34,392 bases of DNA, from positions 1 through 34,392 of the forward strand of contig JAGLDN010000075.1 of the NCBI GenBank assembly GCA_023145575.1, read 5' to 3'. The translations under genes were made by a program, and so were the position numbers. Shown one piece after another: positions 25,179-33,699 of the stretch. This stretch comes from Psychromonas sp. (GTDB lineage Bacteria; Pseudomonadota; Gammaproteobacteria; Enterobacterales; Psychromonadaceae). Every line of letters starts with the position of its first letter. The first letter of the stretch is position 1. The notes beneath the pieces were generated by a model. That model saw only the letters and a program-made list of their open reading frames with translations. It was not told the origin of the DNA and made no database searches.

Positions 25179-26301
25179 ATATAAACTTTCCTGGCATACT
25201 ATCCTCGCACTATGTTTAAGTGTTGTTTTTTTATTGGTATCGGCAAACATTGGTCAAGCAATGCTGCAAATCGGAACAACTGTTTTACAGAGCTTCGGTC
25301 TTAATAAAATTGTGCTCTCTGTTAAAGATCTACCTGTTTTCCATCGTGGTTTATTGTTAAGCGATGCATTGGCATTAAAAAAATCAACCAATGTAAGCAA
25401 GCTTGCGGTCATCAAATCACGTTACATTTCAATATCTACCACGAATAAAACCGTTGACGCGGTAGCATTAAAGCTGATCTCTCGAGATTATTTTATGATT
25501 AATCGCTATCACCTTATTGCGGGTTATCAGCTTCCCCAAAAAGCCTTTAAAACGTGTCGGCCTTTTGCATTGATTGATACACAATTACAAAAGCGGATAC
25601 ATTGGTATGCTGGCCAGCCAATATGGTTTAAAGGCATGTTGTTACACGTCACAGGCATAGTGTCGTTTAATAGCATTGGATCCTCTCCTGGCACACTTTG
25701 GTTACCGTGGTGTAGCTTGCTAGGTACGGGTACAAGTATTTATGTGGATCAAATTGAATTATTGCTGCGATCGAATAAATACAAAAAATTAGTTATTCAA
25801 CAACTACAACACAGGCTTGGCTTGCCGTCGATTAATGATATTGAGGAACAAAACTTTAATGGCGCAGTCGCCCTGATACAACATTATCAAAACAGTTTTT
25901 TGCATTTTTTATACTTTATTAGTTTAAGTAGCTTCTTAACGGCCGTATTTGGCTTAAGTATTTATATTTTTGCCTTAATCAAGCAAAATGAGAAAAAAAA
26001 CTTTATTCGCTCTACATTAGGAGAGAAAGTACGCGCTCAAATTATTGGCTATATTCGGATTGCGCTTGTCTATTTTTTATATAGCTATATTCTGGGTAGT
26101 ATAATTAGTTTTGTGATCATTCGATGGATTAATTCTCTACAAATAAAAATTCAATCATTGGCTAATATGATATTACACATCTCATTCTCTCCTAGCTTGT
26201 TACTTTATAGTTTTATTTCTGGCGCAATTATTATCGCAGCAACTGTTTACGTAATTAGCCATCGAAAATTAAACCAATTACCCATTCATATTTTAAAATA
26301 A
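25168..26301 (+). CDS. FtsX/MacB-type ABC permease, second subunit
   Basis: A 377-residue permease with a GTG start that overlaps the previous gene by 11 bases. It has an N-terminal helix (ILALCLSVVFLLVSANIGQA), a periplasmic domain with a single pair of Cys (C129 in FKTCRPFALIDTQLQ, C182-like in WLPWCSLLG) and three C-terminal helices (FLYFISLSSFLTAVFGLSIYI; IALVYFLYSYILGSIISFVI; LLLYSFISGAIIIAATVYVI). It would pair with the first permease as a heterodimer, as LolC and LolE do. It is the last gene of the cluster; no terminator is obvious before the broken sufE copy. Confidence 0.82.
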   Translation: MLFKYKLSWHTILALCLSVVFLLVSANIGQAMLQIGTTVLQSFGLNKIVLSVKDLPVFHRGLLLSDALALKKSTNVSKLAVIKSRYISISTTNKTVDAVALKLISRDYFMINRYHLIAGYQLPQKAFKTCRPFALIDTQLQKRIHWYAGQPIWFKGMLLHVTGIVSFNSIGSSPGTLWLPWCSLLGTGTSIYVDQIELLLRSNKYKKLVIQQLQHRLGLPSINDIEEQNFNGAVALIQHYQNSFLHFLYFISLSSFLTAVFGLSIYIFALIKQNEKKNFIRSTLGEKVRAQIIGYIRIALVYFLYSYILGSIISFVIIRWINSLQIKIQSLANMILHISFSPSLLLYSFISGAIIIAATVYVISHRKLNQLPIHILK

Positions 26302-26327
26302 CGTATTTCAAAAACTACCACGCAAGG

Positions 26328-26637
26328 CTTTCGCAACCATGCACCTGGCAAGCAGGTTTTTTTATTTTCAAGCAATAATCATAATTTATACCATTCCGAT
26401 TAATAAAGTAGTGAGAATTTGCGTAGAGAAAATAGCTAAAAGCAAGGCGCATGATTGAGTAATAGCTGGCTATTGCGATTGAGTGCAACGAAGATATTAG
26501 TTATTTTAACCATTAAAAAAATGAGAAAATACTTAGGCGGATTGGTATTATTTCCTAATTCAATCATTAATCTAAATTGTTTATCCCACCCTTTCTTTTC
26601 AAAAACTGCGCGAGTAATGTCTCTATACCCGTAACCA
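26328..26637 (-). pseudogene. Broken 5' half of sufE, split by a MITE
   Basis: The minus strand reads GIETLLAQF, a frameshift, then KGWDKQFRLMIELGN, matching residues of the intact SufE at 16341-16760. After a 161-base insertion it resumes with decayed counterparts of KLPLFPENEKT, then CQVHGCESLAW, and stops there. Only the first half (to just after the active Cys) is present, with a frameshift and an in-frame TGA. It has the same orientation as the intact copy and ends 27 bases from the last cluster gene, so the two copies bracket the peptide cluster. Confidence 0.85.
26388..26548. mobile_element. 161-base MITE-like insertion in the broken sufE
   Basis: Ends are ATACCATTCCGAT (26388) and, reversed, ATACCAATCCGCC (26548), imperfect inverted repeats. 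Sequence on both sides continues the sufE reading, so the insertion is precise; the target duplication may be TTAT/TTTA but decay blurs it. The inner part has no gene. Its ends differ from those of the window's main dispersed family, so it is a second MITE family. Confidence 0.75.
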
Positions 26638-26647
26638 ATTAAAGTTT

Positions 26648-28687
26648 TCATTGTCCAGCCTTTTCATTCATATAATAAGAAAATAAAACCAGCGCTCCGC
26701 TGCTACCCGTTAATCCAATACTTTTATCATTATCATTTCCGACCCAAATAGACAGCATTTGAGAATCATCAAAACCAACAAACCAACTATCGATCAGTTG
26801 ACTACTTGAACCTGTTTTACCATAAAAATTACCCTCAGGATTTCGCCAGCGCAAACTTCGTGCAGTCCCTGTTTGAGTAACCTCATGCAACATACTATTG
26901 AGAGATTCTATCACGGAGGCAGAAAATATTTGTTTAAATTGATTTGTTCGTGTATAGAGTAATTCGCCCTCGCTTGAGGTTATCCCGCGGATCATTGATA
27001 ACTTTTTATATCGCCCTTGCATTGCGATCGGCTGATACATTTGCGCGACTTGAAAAGGAGATAATGACAAACTACCTAGCACTAGAGAAGGATAAGATTT
27101 GATATTTTGATTAATACCCATTTTATGCAAATTCGCAATAACGCGATGCAATCCAACTTGCATGCCTAAATTAACTGTCGGCACGTTGAGTGAATATGCT
27201 AACGCGTAGGATAAACTCACCTCGCCTCTGTATTTACGATCATAGTTTTTAGGCACCCAACTTTGACCTTCTGAACTTGTTAAAACAATTCGTTTATCAC
27301 TTAATATCGAATCGTGCGTATAGCCATGTTCAAGTGCCGTTAAATAAACAGCAGGTTTTACTAGCGATCCAATGGGGCGTTTTGCATATAATGCGCGATT
27401 AAATCCGCTAAATTTAACCTCTTTCCCAGAGACTATCGCGCGAATTTCAGCGTATTTCCTGTCGCTCACCACAATTGCAGCTTGTAAATTATTTTGACCT
27501 TTCCTTTTGATACGTTTAATGCCGTTTATAACCGCTATTTCTGCATCTTTTTGTGCAATAGGATCAATAGAGGTAAAAATAGAAAGCCCGCTTTGCTTTA
27601 GGACGCTGCCTGGGACTTGATCTTTAAGCTCGCGCTCTAACAAGCCAAGAAAAGCAGGGTTTGAGCGTTGATTAAGGGCGTGCATATCACTTACATTCAA
27701 CGCCTCTTTCACAGCATATTGATATTGCCCTTTATTTATCAGGTTATTTTGAACCATTAAACGCAGCACTAAATTACGACGTGCTAAAGCCCGTTTTGGG
27801 TTTCGCCTTGGATTATAATAAGATGGCCCTTTAATAATGGCAACAAGAAAAGCCATTTGATCAACACGCAATTCATTTATTGGGCGCGAAAAATAAAAGT
27901 CACTAGCAAGCCCAATACCATACACGCCTTTTCTTCCGTTTTGGGCTAAATACACCTCATTCAAATAAGCTTCTAATAGCCTATTTTTGCTGTATTGTTG
28001 ATTTAGCAATACAGCGAGATAAGCCTCAGTAAACTTTCGCCATAAAGTGCGTTTCCCCGTTAAAAATAAATTCTTGGCAAGTTGTTGCGTTATGGTACTC
28101 CCCCCTTCAACTGTATGCCCTGCTTTAAAATTAGCAATAAATGCCCGCAATATCGCAACGGGAGAGATCCCTTCATTACGGTAATAGTCCCTATCTTCCA
28201 ACAATAGAAGCGTATTAATAAACAACCTAGGAATTTTGTTAAAAGGGACAAAAACACGGTCTTGAGCTTTACTTTCACACAAACGAGCTAATAATAAAGG
28301 ATCAAATCGCAACGCAGTCCATTGTTTATTAGCGCTCTTAATTGAAACAACTTTACCATCATAAAAACGAATGCTGACTTTCAATTCTCCTTGAGCCGTA
28401 TCTGGAAAATCAAAACCTCGTCGATAAACAATCACCATATTTTTTTGGACAGCAAACTGTCCTATAGCTTGCACAGTATGAACTGGACGATAATTTAACT
28501 GCTTAAGCGCTTTAATAAATACTTTTTTAGGGAGTTTGTTGCCTATTTCAACGGTTAACGGTAATCCAAACACTTGCGCAGGTAAATCTCGCCTTTGTCT
28601 CTCTAATTTACCCTTCATTGTTTGATCAAGGTAAATTCCCATTAATAAAAGAAATGCAATAATGCCCAGCATTGCTGCGCATGTCAC
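26648..28687 (-). CDS. mrcB: Penicillin-binding protein 1B (bifunctional peptidoglycan synthase)
   Basis: A class A PBP that polymerises glycan strands and crosslinks them. After a membrane helix (MLGIIAFLLLMGIYLD) comes a UB2H-like region, then the glycosyltransferase domain with its catalytic Glu in LLEDRDYY (about residue 165), GGSTITQQLAKNLFL and KNRLLEAYLNEVYLAQNG. The transpeptidase domain has SLVK (about 440), SLN (about 497) and KTG (about 620). It is 679 residues by the GTG start, shorter than the 844 of E. coli, mainly at the two ends. The GTG has no usable ribosome site, and the reading frame stays open upstream through a basic stretch (VRKKNIKSTFKQTILTFLWK) with no ATG; an ATT at 28732 is preceded by AGGAAG. 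The true start is therefore uncertain. Confidence 0.93.
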   Translation of the reverse strand: MTCAAMLGIIAFLLLMGIYLDQTMKGKLERQRRDLPAQVFGLPLTVEIGNKLPKKVFIKALKQLNYRPVHTVQAIGQFAVQKNMVIVYRRGFDFPDTAQGELKVSIRFYDGKVVSIKSANKQWTALRFDPLLLARLCESKAQDRVFVPFNKIPRLFINTLLLLEDRDYYRNEGISPVAILRAFIANFKAGHTVEGGSTITQQLAKNLFLTGKRTLWRKFTEAYLAVLLNQQYSKNRLLEAYLNEVYLAQNGRKGVYGIGLASDFYFSRPINELRVDQMAFLVAIIKGPSYYNPRRNPKRALARRNLVLRLMVQNNLINKGQYQYAVKEALNVSDMHALNQRSNPAFLGLLERELKDQVPGSVLKQSGLSIFTSIDPIAQKDAEIAVINGIKRIKRKGQNNLQAAIVVSDRKYAEIRAIVSGKEVKFSGFNRALYAKRPIGSLVKPAVYLTALEHGYTHDSILSDKRIVLTSSEGQSWVPKNYDRKYRGEVSLSYALAYSLNVPTVNLGMQVGLHRVIANLHKMGINQNIKSYPSLVLGSLSLSPFQVAQMYQPIAMQGRYKKLSMIRGITSSEGELLYTRTNQFKQIFSASVIESLNSMLHEVTQTGTARSLRWRNPEGNFYGKTGSSSQLIDSWFVGFDDSQMLSIWVGNDNDKSIGLTGSSGALVLFSYYMNEKAGQ

Positions 28688-29491
28688 TTTCCAAAGAAAA
28701 GTAAGAATGGTCTGCTTGAAGGTTGATTTAATATTTTTCTTCCTAACTTGGCTTTTTACCTTGTGATTTGCATTCGAATTCTTATTTTAAACGCAAGCCA
28801 CCTTACAAGGTAAAACAGCTCGGCAAATTATCTGCGAATACATAGCTTAATATTTACGCCCATATGACGTAAAATGAAAAGTATACAAGTAAAACGACAA
28901 GCTCCGCGAATTGTTGCTAGACTAAATGTTGTACCATTGCTGGACATCGGGGCTGAAGCATGTTAAAAGATCTTTGATTTAGCCTTATAAATCTTTTATT
29001 TTAAGATAACATGGGTATAAATTATACTGTTCGAATTAATCAAACATCAGCAAATAATCCGCATTTGATTCAAGTTCCCTTTGTAACATTTGCGTTAAAA
29101 CACCTTCTGCTCAAGTCTTAATAATTAACGATGTGATTAATAATGAATTTAGTGGTCATTTCAATGGCTTATGCAAACCAGCCTGCCAGCTGCAAGCCTT
29201 TTCCTCATAAATGCCACAAACTATTCGAAGCAATTCACAGCGTAAGAGGAGCAAACTTGACAAAAATGTAGTAGAGCGTCATCATCTAGCTCTAAAAATT
29301 TACTGTGTCATTTAATCGCGTAAACATCAGCACATTAAATACCAATCACACTAAAATAAGTGATTAATCTTAAACGTTAACATGAGTTACTTCTGTATAA
29401 TATTTGTAAATAATATTAATACAAATAATATAAAACCGTTTAATATATCACTAAAAATAATATTATTGCTTTCAATATAAAGGAAAAAAAT
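28688..29491. other. mrcB-dksA gap with MITE and dksA leader
   Basis: Apart from the MITE at 28848-29026, no gene is seen. The part from 29027 to 29340 shows nothing recognisable. A TATAAT at 29396-29401 is a candidate dksA -10 box but lacks a good -35. The dksA leader (29402-29491) is nearly all A and T, and AAGGAAA provides its ribosome site. Confidence 0.5.
28848..29026. mobile_element. MITE-like element of the dispersed family, about 180 bases
   Basis: The left end reads tatttacgcccatatgacgt and aaaatgaaaag. The right end, reversed, reads aatttatacccatgttatct and taaaataaaag. The two match along about 30 bases with some decay. No coding capacity. Confidence 0.65.
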
Positions 29492-29941
29492 ATGCTTGCA
29501 AGCAAAGAAAAAAAAACTCTCGGAATTTTAGCCCTCGCCGGTGTTGAGCCTTATAAAGAAAAACCTAAAGAAGAATATATGAATCAAGCTCAACGCGATC
29601 ACTTTACCTCGATATTAGAAGCATGGAGGATACAATTACGTATCGAAGTTGAACGTACGGTTGATCACATGAAAGATGAAGCAGCAAACTTCCCTGATCC
29701 AGTTGACAGGGCTGCGCAAGAAGAAGAATTTAGTCTTGAACTGCGAGCACGAGATCGCGAACGACGGCTGATAAGAAAAATAGAAAAAACATTAAGTAAA
29801 ATTGAAAGTGATGATTTCGGTTTTTGTCAATGCTGTGGCATCGAAATTGGCATTCGACGCCTAGAAGCTCGTCCAACTGCTGACTTATGCATCGACTGTA
29901 AAACATTAGATGAAATTAAAGAAAAGCAAAATATAGGCTAA
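29492..29941 (+). CDS. dksA: RNA polymerase-binding transcription factor DksA
   Basis: DksA enters the secondary channel of RNA polymerase and, with ppGpp, adjusts ribosomal RNA and amino-acid promoters during the stringent response. The 149-residue protein (151 in E. coli) has a long coiled coil whose tip carries the two essential Asp in NFPDPVDRA, then EEEFSLELRARDRERRLIRK, and a C-terminal zinc finger with four Cys (FCQCCGIEIG and LCIDCKT). The EARPTADLCIDCKT signature is complete. The ATG follows AAAGGAAAAAA. It heads the dksA-gluQ-pcnB-folK series but is separated from gluQ by 670 bases of repeats, so it is probably transcribed alone. Confidence 0.97.
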   Translation: MLASKEKKTLGILALAGVEPYKEKPKEEYMNQAQRDHFTSILEAWRIQLRIEVERTVDHMKDEAANFPDPVDRAAQEEEFSLELRARDRERRLIRKIEKTLSKIESDDFGFCQCCGIEIGIRRLEARPTADLCIDCKTLDEIKEKQNIG

Positions 29942-29942
29942 G

Positions 29943-30323
29943 GATATATTTCCATGTGACGTAGCCTTATTTTAGCTCGAATGACAGATCAAAGCACAAC
30001 ATAATGTCTATCAACGATTAGCGAAAATTTTCGTTGATCGTTAAAGCTAACGGAAAATGTTAATAATTATATAGTTATTCTATTTTCAATATTGTAACGC
30101 TGAGCATGTTATCGAGCCTTGCTCCACGGCCTTAACTACTTGCACCCATCCAGCTCGTTATTGAATTTCGACTGAGTACGAAAATTACAAATTGACGAAT
30201 TTATTTTAATTCGACTTTTGGTGATTAACGCAGTTAATCATCGATAGGGCAATTTTATGCCTAGCACCTTGGTACTATTTCCCCTGCTGAATTTGACTTT
30301 TTACGTTACGTAGGTATAAATCT
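29943..30323. mobile_element. Dispersed inverted-repeat element (copy C), about 380 bases
   Basis: The left end is atatttccatgtgacgtagc; the right end, reversed, is gatttatacctacgtaacgt. Inside, the block gacagatcaaagcacaacat recurs at 13210 and 33645, and the hairpin gattaacgcagttaatc with aattttatgcct recurs at 4024 and 15556. This is one of the fullest copies and shows that the left and right blocks belong to one element. Confidence 0.65.
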
Positions 30324-30613
30324 TAAAAAAGGACTAACAACATTTGCTTTAAAAACGAAGCTTTATATCAAATCACAAAAATCAGCTATTTAATTATTGT
30401 ATGGGCAATTTTATATAGAATGCCTTGGTACAATTTGCGATCTAACTGTTAATCTTTTCGTCGCATGAGTATTTACCCATTACCAGTTAAGGATCCTTGT
30501 TCTGAGATCTAGTTCAGTTGCTGACAAATTTTTATAAATTGCCTTGGATCTGACCCTATTTATCAACCACTAGTGCTTGCTAATATTCCCCTCTTTAAAT
30601 AGGAAACAAAAAG
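30324..30613. repeat. Remainder of dksA-gluQ gap with a partial element
   Basis: Bases 30398-30482 (gggcaattttatatagaatg, ccttggtacaatttgcgatc, and gtcgcatgagtatttaccc) are a further decayed right-hand part of the dispersed element. The rest holds no gene. AGGAAAC just before 30614 is the gluQ ribosome site. Confidence 0.5.
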
Positions 30614-31480
30614 TTGAAATATATAGGACGTTTTGCCCCCTCTCCATCAGGCCCGCTTCATTTTGGATCATTGGTTACCGCCGTGGCTAGTTATTTACAA
30701 GCTAAATCAAAAAACGGACTATGGCACGTCCGCATTGAAGATATTGACCCGCCACGAGAATTCAATGGAGCCGCAGAAGATATTCTCAACACCTTACTTA
30801 CCTATCAATTGCAGTGGGATGGTGAATTGGTATATCAGAGCCAACAAACAAAACGCTATCAACGGATCTTAAATTATCTACAAGAAAACGACTTCAGCTA
30901 TTATTGCCAATGCACGCGAAAAATAATCAAACAGCAAGGCGGCTTTTATCTAGGGGGCTGTAAAAACAAACATCTTTTAAAAAACAATAACGCACAGCGT
31001 ATTAATTTAAGTCGACTCGATATAGCAATTGATCACTTCCATGATCAACTTCACGGGAGGATCAATACGCCTATCAACGATGATTTTATCATCAAACGGA
31101 AAGATGGACTTTATGCTTACAATCTTGCGGTTGTCCTAGATGATATAAACCAAAACATTACTGAAATTGTTCGTGGTGCTGATTTAATAGAAACGACTAC
31201 AAAACAACTCTCTCTTTACAAGATATTAGATAAGCCTGCGCCTACTTATCTTCATTTGCCATTAGTTATAACCGCGTCTGGAAAAAAACTCTCAAAACAA
31301 AATAAAGCACAGGCAATTAGCAAAATCAATGCTCCTGAAACATTATGTCGGGCCCTTACTTTTTTAGGTCAAAACCCACCACAGAGTCTATCTTCTAAAA
31401 GTTGCTTAAAAATACTACATTGGGCTGTTATTCATTGGAATTTAAATAAAATACCAAAAAAAAATGAAATTCAATCTTAA
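30614..31480 (+). CDS. gluQ: Glutamyl-Q tRNA(Asp) synthetase
   Basis: GluQRS is a shortened glutamyl-tRNA synthetase that attaches Glu to the queuosine base of tRNA-Asp. At 288 residues it has only the catalytic core and no anticodon-binding domain. The start is TTG at 30614, supported by AGGAAAC and by MKYIGRFAPSPSGPLHFGSL, which holds the HIGH-type motif. A zinc-binding cluster follows (YYCQCTRK, then YLGGCK), then IVRGADLIETT and the KMSKS-type GKKLSKQNKAQ. dksA-gluQ-pcnB-folK is a classic gammaproteobacterial order. Confidence 0.95.
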   Translation: MKYIGRFAPSPSGPLHFGSLVTAVASYLQAKSKNGLWHVRIEDIDPPREFNGAAEDILNTLLTYQLQWDGELVYQSQQTKRYQRILNYLQENDFSYYCQCTRKIIKQQGGFYLGGCKNKHLLKNNNAQRINLSRLDIAIDHFHDQLHGRINTPINDDFIIKRKDGLYAYNLAVVLDDINQNITEIVRGADLIETTTKQLSLYKILDKPAPTYLHLPLVITASGKKLSKQNKAQAISKINAPETLCRALTFLGQNPPQSLSSKSCLKILHWAVIHWNLNKIPKKNEIQS

Positions 31481-31551
31481 ATATTATTTGTAATTCATCA
31501 AATGCACACATAAAATGAACACTTATAATAATCCTATTTCGAAATGCAATG

Positions 31552-31575
31552 CCAGAACGCCAGAACGCCAGAACG
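31552..31575. repeat. 8-base tandem repeat upstream of pcnB
   Basis: CCAGAACG occurs three times in a row in the gap between gluQ and pcnB. It is about 55 bases before the AUU start and would lie in the pcnB leader or promoter zone. Confidence 0.85.
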
Positions 31576-31630
31576 GTAAATTGTACGCGTACACGAAGCA
31601 TACATTCAGTGATAATCCAACGAGGATAAA

Positions 31631-33025
31631 ATTATTAAACGATTAAAAAGTTTCGTTAAGAAGGTGTTTTCTTACAAGAATAAAATAGCACATCGTAAAA
31701 AAATAACTGCCCCAAAAAAAATCTGTACTAAAAATAACGCCTATGAAAAATACAAAATTCCACGCAGTGAACATTCAATTTCGCGCGATAATATTGATCC
31801 CAATGCATTAAAGGTTTTATATCGATTACATAAAGCGGGTTATAGGGCATTACTTGTCGGAGGTGGTGTGCGGGATATTCTGCTGGGAAAAACACCCAAA
31901 GATTTTGATATCACAACGGATGCTACGCCTGAAGAAGTCAAGGCAATTTTTAAAAACTGTCGCTTAATTGGGCGACGTTTTCGTCTGGCACATATTTTAT
32001 TTGGATACAATATTATCGAAGTAGCAACCTTTCGCGGGCCACATAACGATCAACACCTGAAAGATAAACACATATCAAAGCAATCACAAGATGGCATGTT
32101 GTTAAGAGATAATGTCTACGGCACAATGAAAGAAGATGCAGAGCGTCGTGATTTTACTATTAATGCGTTATATTATGATATTGCTGATTTCTCTATCTAT
32201 GACTTTTGTGATGGAATGAAAGATCTTGAAAGTAACAAACTAAAGCTGATTGGAGAGCCTAATGTACGTTATCGCGAAGATCCTGTTCGTATGCTGCGAG
32301 CCATTCGCTTTGCCGGTAAATTAGATTTTAAGCTTACAGAGGATGTTTATGAGCCCATCAAGCAGTTAGCACCCTTATTACAGGATATTCCTGCGGCGAG
32401 GCATTTCGATGAAGTCATTAAACTTTTACTCTCAGGTCACGGACTTATCACCTATCGGATGCTAAAAGAATATCAACTATTTCAAATATTATTTCCCATT
32501 TTATTTAAAAACTGTGAATATGACAAATCAAATCACATGATCGAGCAAGCCCTTATTGATAGTGATAACCGTATTGAGCAAAATAAACGAATTACACCTG
32601 CTTATATATATGCAGTCATACTTTGGTACCCACTTGATCACCGAGCAAAGACAATGAGCATTCAAAATAGCACTGATTACTACCATGAGTTTTTGCGTGC
32701 AACAAGCGAAATATTAAAAGAGCAACTGCAAATGATTGCAATCCCAAGACGATTTACCACCACCATTCGTGATATTTGGATATTACAGCTCCGTTTACCT
32801 CGCAATTGCGGTAAACGCGCACATAAAATTTACCAGCATATAAAATTTAGAGCTGGTTTTGACTTTTTATCACTACGAGCAAAAATCGAGCAAACGCCAG
32901 AGCTTATTGATCTCACGCAATGGTGGGAAAAATATCAAGAACAACATCCCTTGCCTAAGCATAACCATTCTCGGAAAATGTTGAACAACACATCTACGGA
33001 AAATGAAACAACGAACGAAAACTAA
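31631..33025 (+). CDS. pcnB: Poly(A) polymerase I, probable AUU start
   Basis: PcnB adds 3' poly(A) tails that mark RNA for decay. The nucleotidyltransferase core is clear: ALLVGGGVRDILLGKTPKDF with DITTDA carrying the catalytic Asp pair, RFRLAHILFG, VATFRGP and AERRDFTINALYYD. RYREDPVRMLRAIRFAGKLD follows, and the C-terminus is basic (RKMLNN region). The common start would be GTG at 31664, but it has no ribosome site. The frame continues upstream to ATT at 31631, with GAGGAT just before it, and the added residues IIKRLKSFVKKV line up with IFTRVANFCRKV of E. coli PcnB, which is known to start at AUU. I therefore place the start at 31631, giving 464 residues. Confidence 0.93.
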   Translation: MIKRLKSFVKKVFSYKNKIAHRKKITAPKKICTKNNAYEKYKIPRSEHSISRDNIDPNALKVLYRLHKAGYRALLVGGGVRDILLGKTPKDFDITTDATPEEVKAIFKNCRLIGRRFRLAHILFGYNIIEVATFRGPHNDQHLKDKHISKQSQDGMLLRDNVYGTMKEDAERRDFTINALYYDIADFSIYDFCDGMKDLESNKLKLIGEPNVRYREDPVRMLRAIRFAGKLDFKLTEDVYEPIKQLAPLLQDIPAARHFDEVIKLLLSGHGLITYRMLKEYQLFQILFPILFKNCEYDKSNHMIEQALIDSDNRIEQNKRITPAYIYAVILWYPLDHRAKTMSIQNSTDYYHEFLRATSEILKEQLQMIAIPRRFTTTIRDIWILQLRLPRNCGKRAHKIYQHIKFRAGFDFLSLRAKIEQTPELIDLTQWWEKYQEQHPLPKHNHSRKMLNNTSTENETTNEN

Positions 33026-33029
33026 GATA

Positions 33030-33581
33030 ATGATTAGCTACATTGCCATCGGTAGTAATCAAGACGATCCAATTAAGCAACTTGCACTTGCCATCTGTGC
33101 TATGGATAAAATCGCAAATACTAGCATGCTTGCGCAATCTTCTTTTTATTATAGCACCCCCATGGGACCACAGGATCAACCCGATTACGTGAATGCAGTC
33201 GTTAAGATCAAAACAAATTTGTTACCCCTTAAATTACTTGATAAGTTACAAAAAATAGAGATTTCACAAGGTCGTATTAGAAAAAAAGAACGCTGGGCAT
33301 CACGCAATTTGGATCTTGATATTCTTTTATGCGATGATCTTATAATTAATCATCCAAGACTGACTGTGCCACATTATGGAATGAAAGTAAGAGCATTTGT
33401 TCTTTACCCGCTTTTTGAAATTGATGAAAATATTAAATTGCCAGATGGTAGTTTGGCATCGCAATTATTAACTAAATGTGATTTGAGTTGCCTCACGAAA
33501 ATATGTCCCATTGATCATGTAAACAATCATACTAAACCAATAACATTAAATTTATCATCAAATGTTATACAAAAAAAATAA
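33030..33581 (+). CDS. folK: 6-hydroxymethyl-7,8-dihydropterin pyrophosphokinase (HPPK)
   Basis: FolK moves pyrophosphate from ATP to 6-hydroxymethyl-dihydropterin in folate synthesis. The 183-residue protein begins MISYIAIGSN, as in E. coli (MTVAYIAIGSN), so I use 33030; a longer frame starts at 33003 inside pcnB. Key blocks are SSFYYSTPMGPQDQPDYVNA, GRIRKKERWASRNLDLDILL with the metal-binding DLD pair, and RLTVPHYGMKVRAFVLYPLF. It follows the pcnB stop by four bases. The panB gene that often follows is not present; decayed mobile DNA lies there. Confidence 0.96.
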   Translation: MISYIAIGSNQDDPIKQLALAICAMDKIANTSMLAQSSFYYSTPMGPQDQPDYVNAVVKIKTNLLPLKLLDKLQKIEISQGRIRKKERWASRNLDLDILLCDDLIINHPRLTVPHYGMKVRAFVLYPLFEIDENIKLPDGSLASQLLTKCDLSCLTKICPIDHVNNHTKPITLNLSSNVIQKK

Positions 33582-33597
33582 GTGAATTTTAGCTGTT

Positions 33598-33690
33598 ACC
33601 TTTATATAACCATGTGACGTAAAAATGCATTGTCTTACTTTAGGATCGAATGTCAGACCAAAGCACAACATTCAGCGTAGAACGACTAGT
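33598..33690. repeat. Truncated dispersed repeat after folK
   Basis: The left end (atataaccatgtgacgtaaa) and the inner block gtcagaccaaagcacaacat match copy C at 29944. The copy breaks off near 33690, where the end of an IS30-like remnant begins. Confidence 0.6.
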
Positions 33691-33699
33691 CTTCAACTT

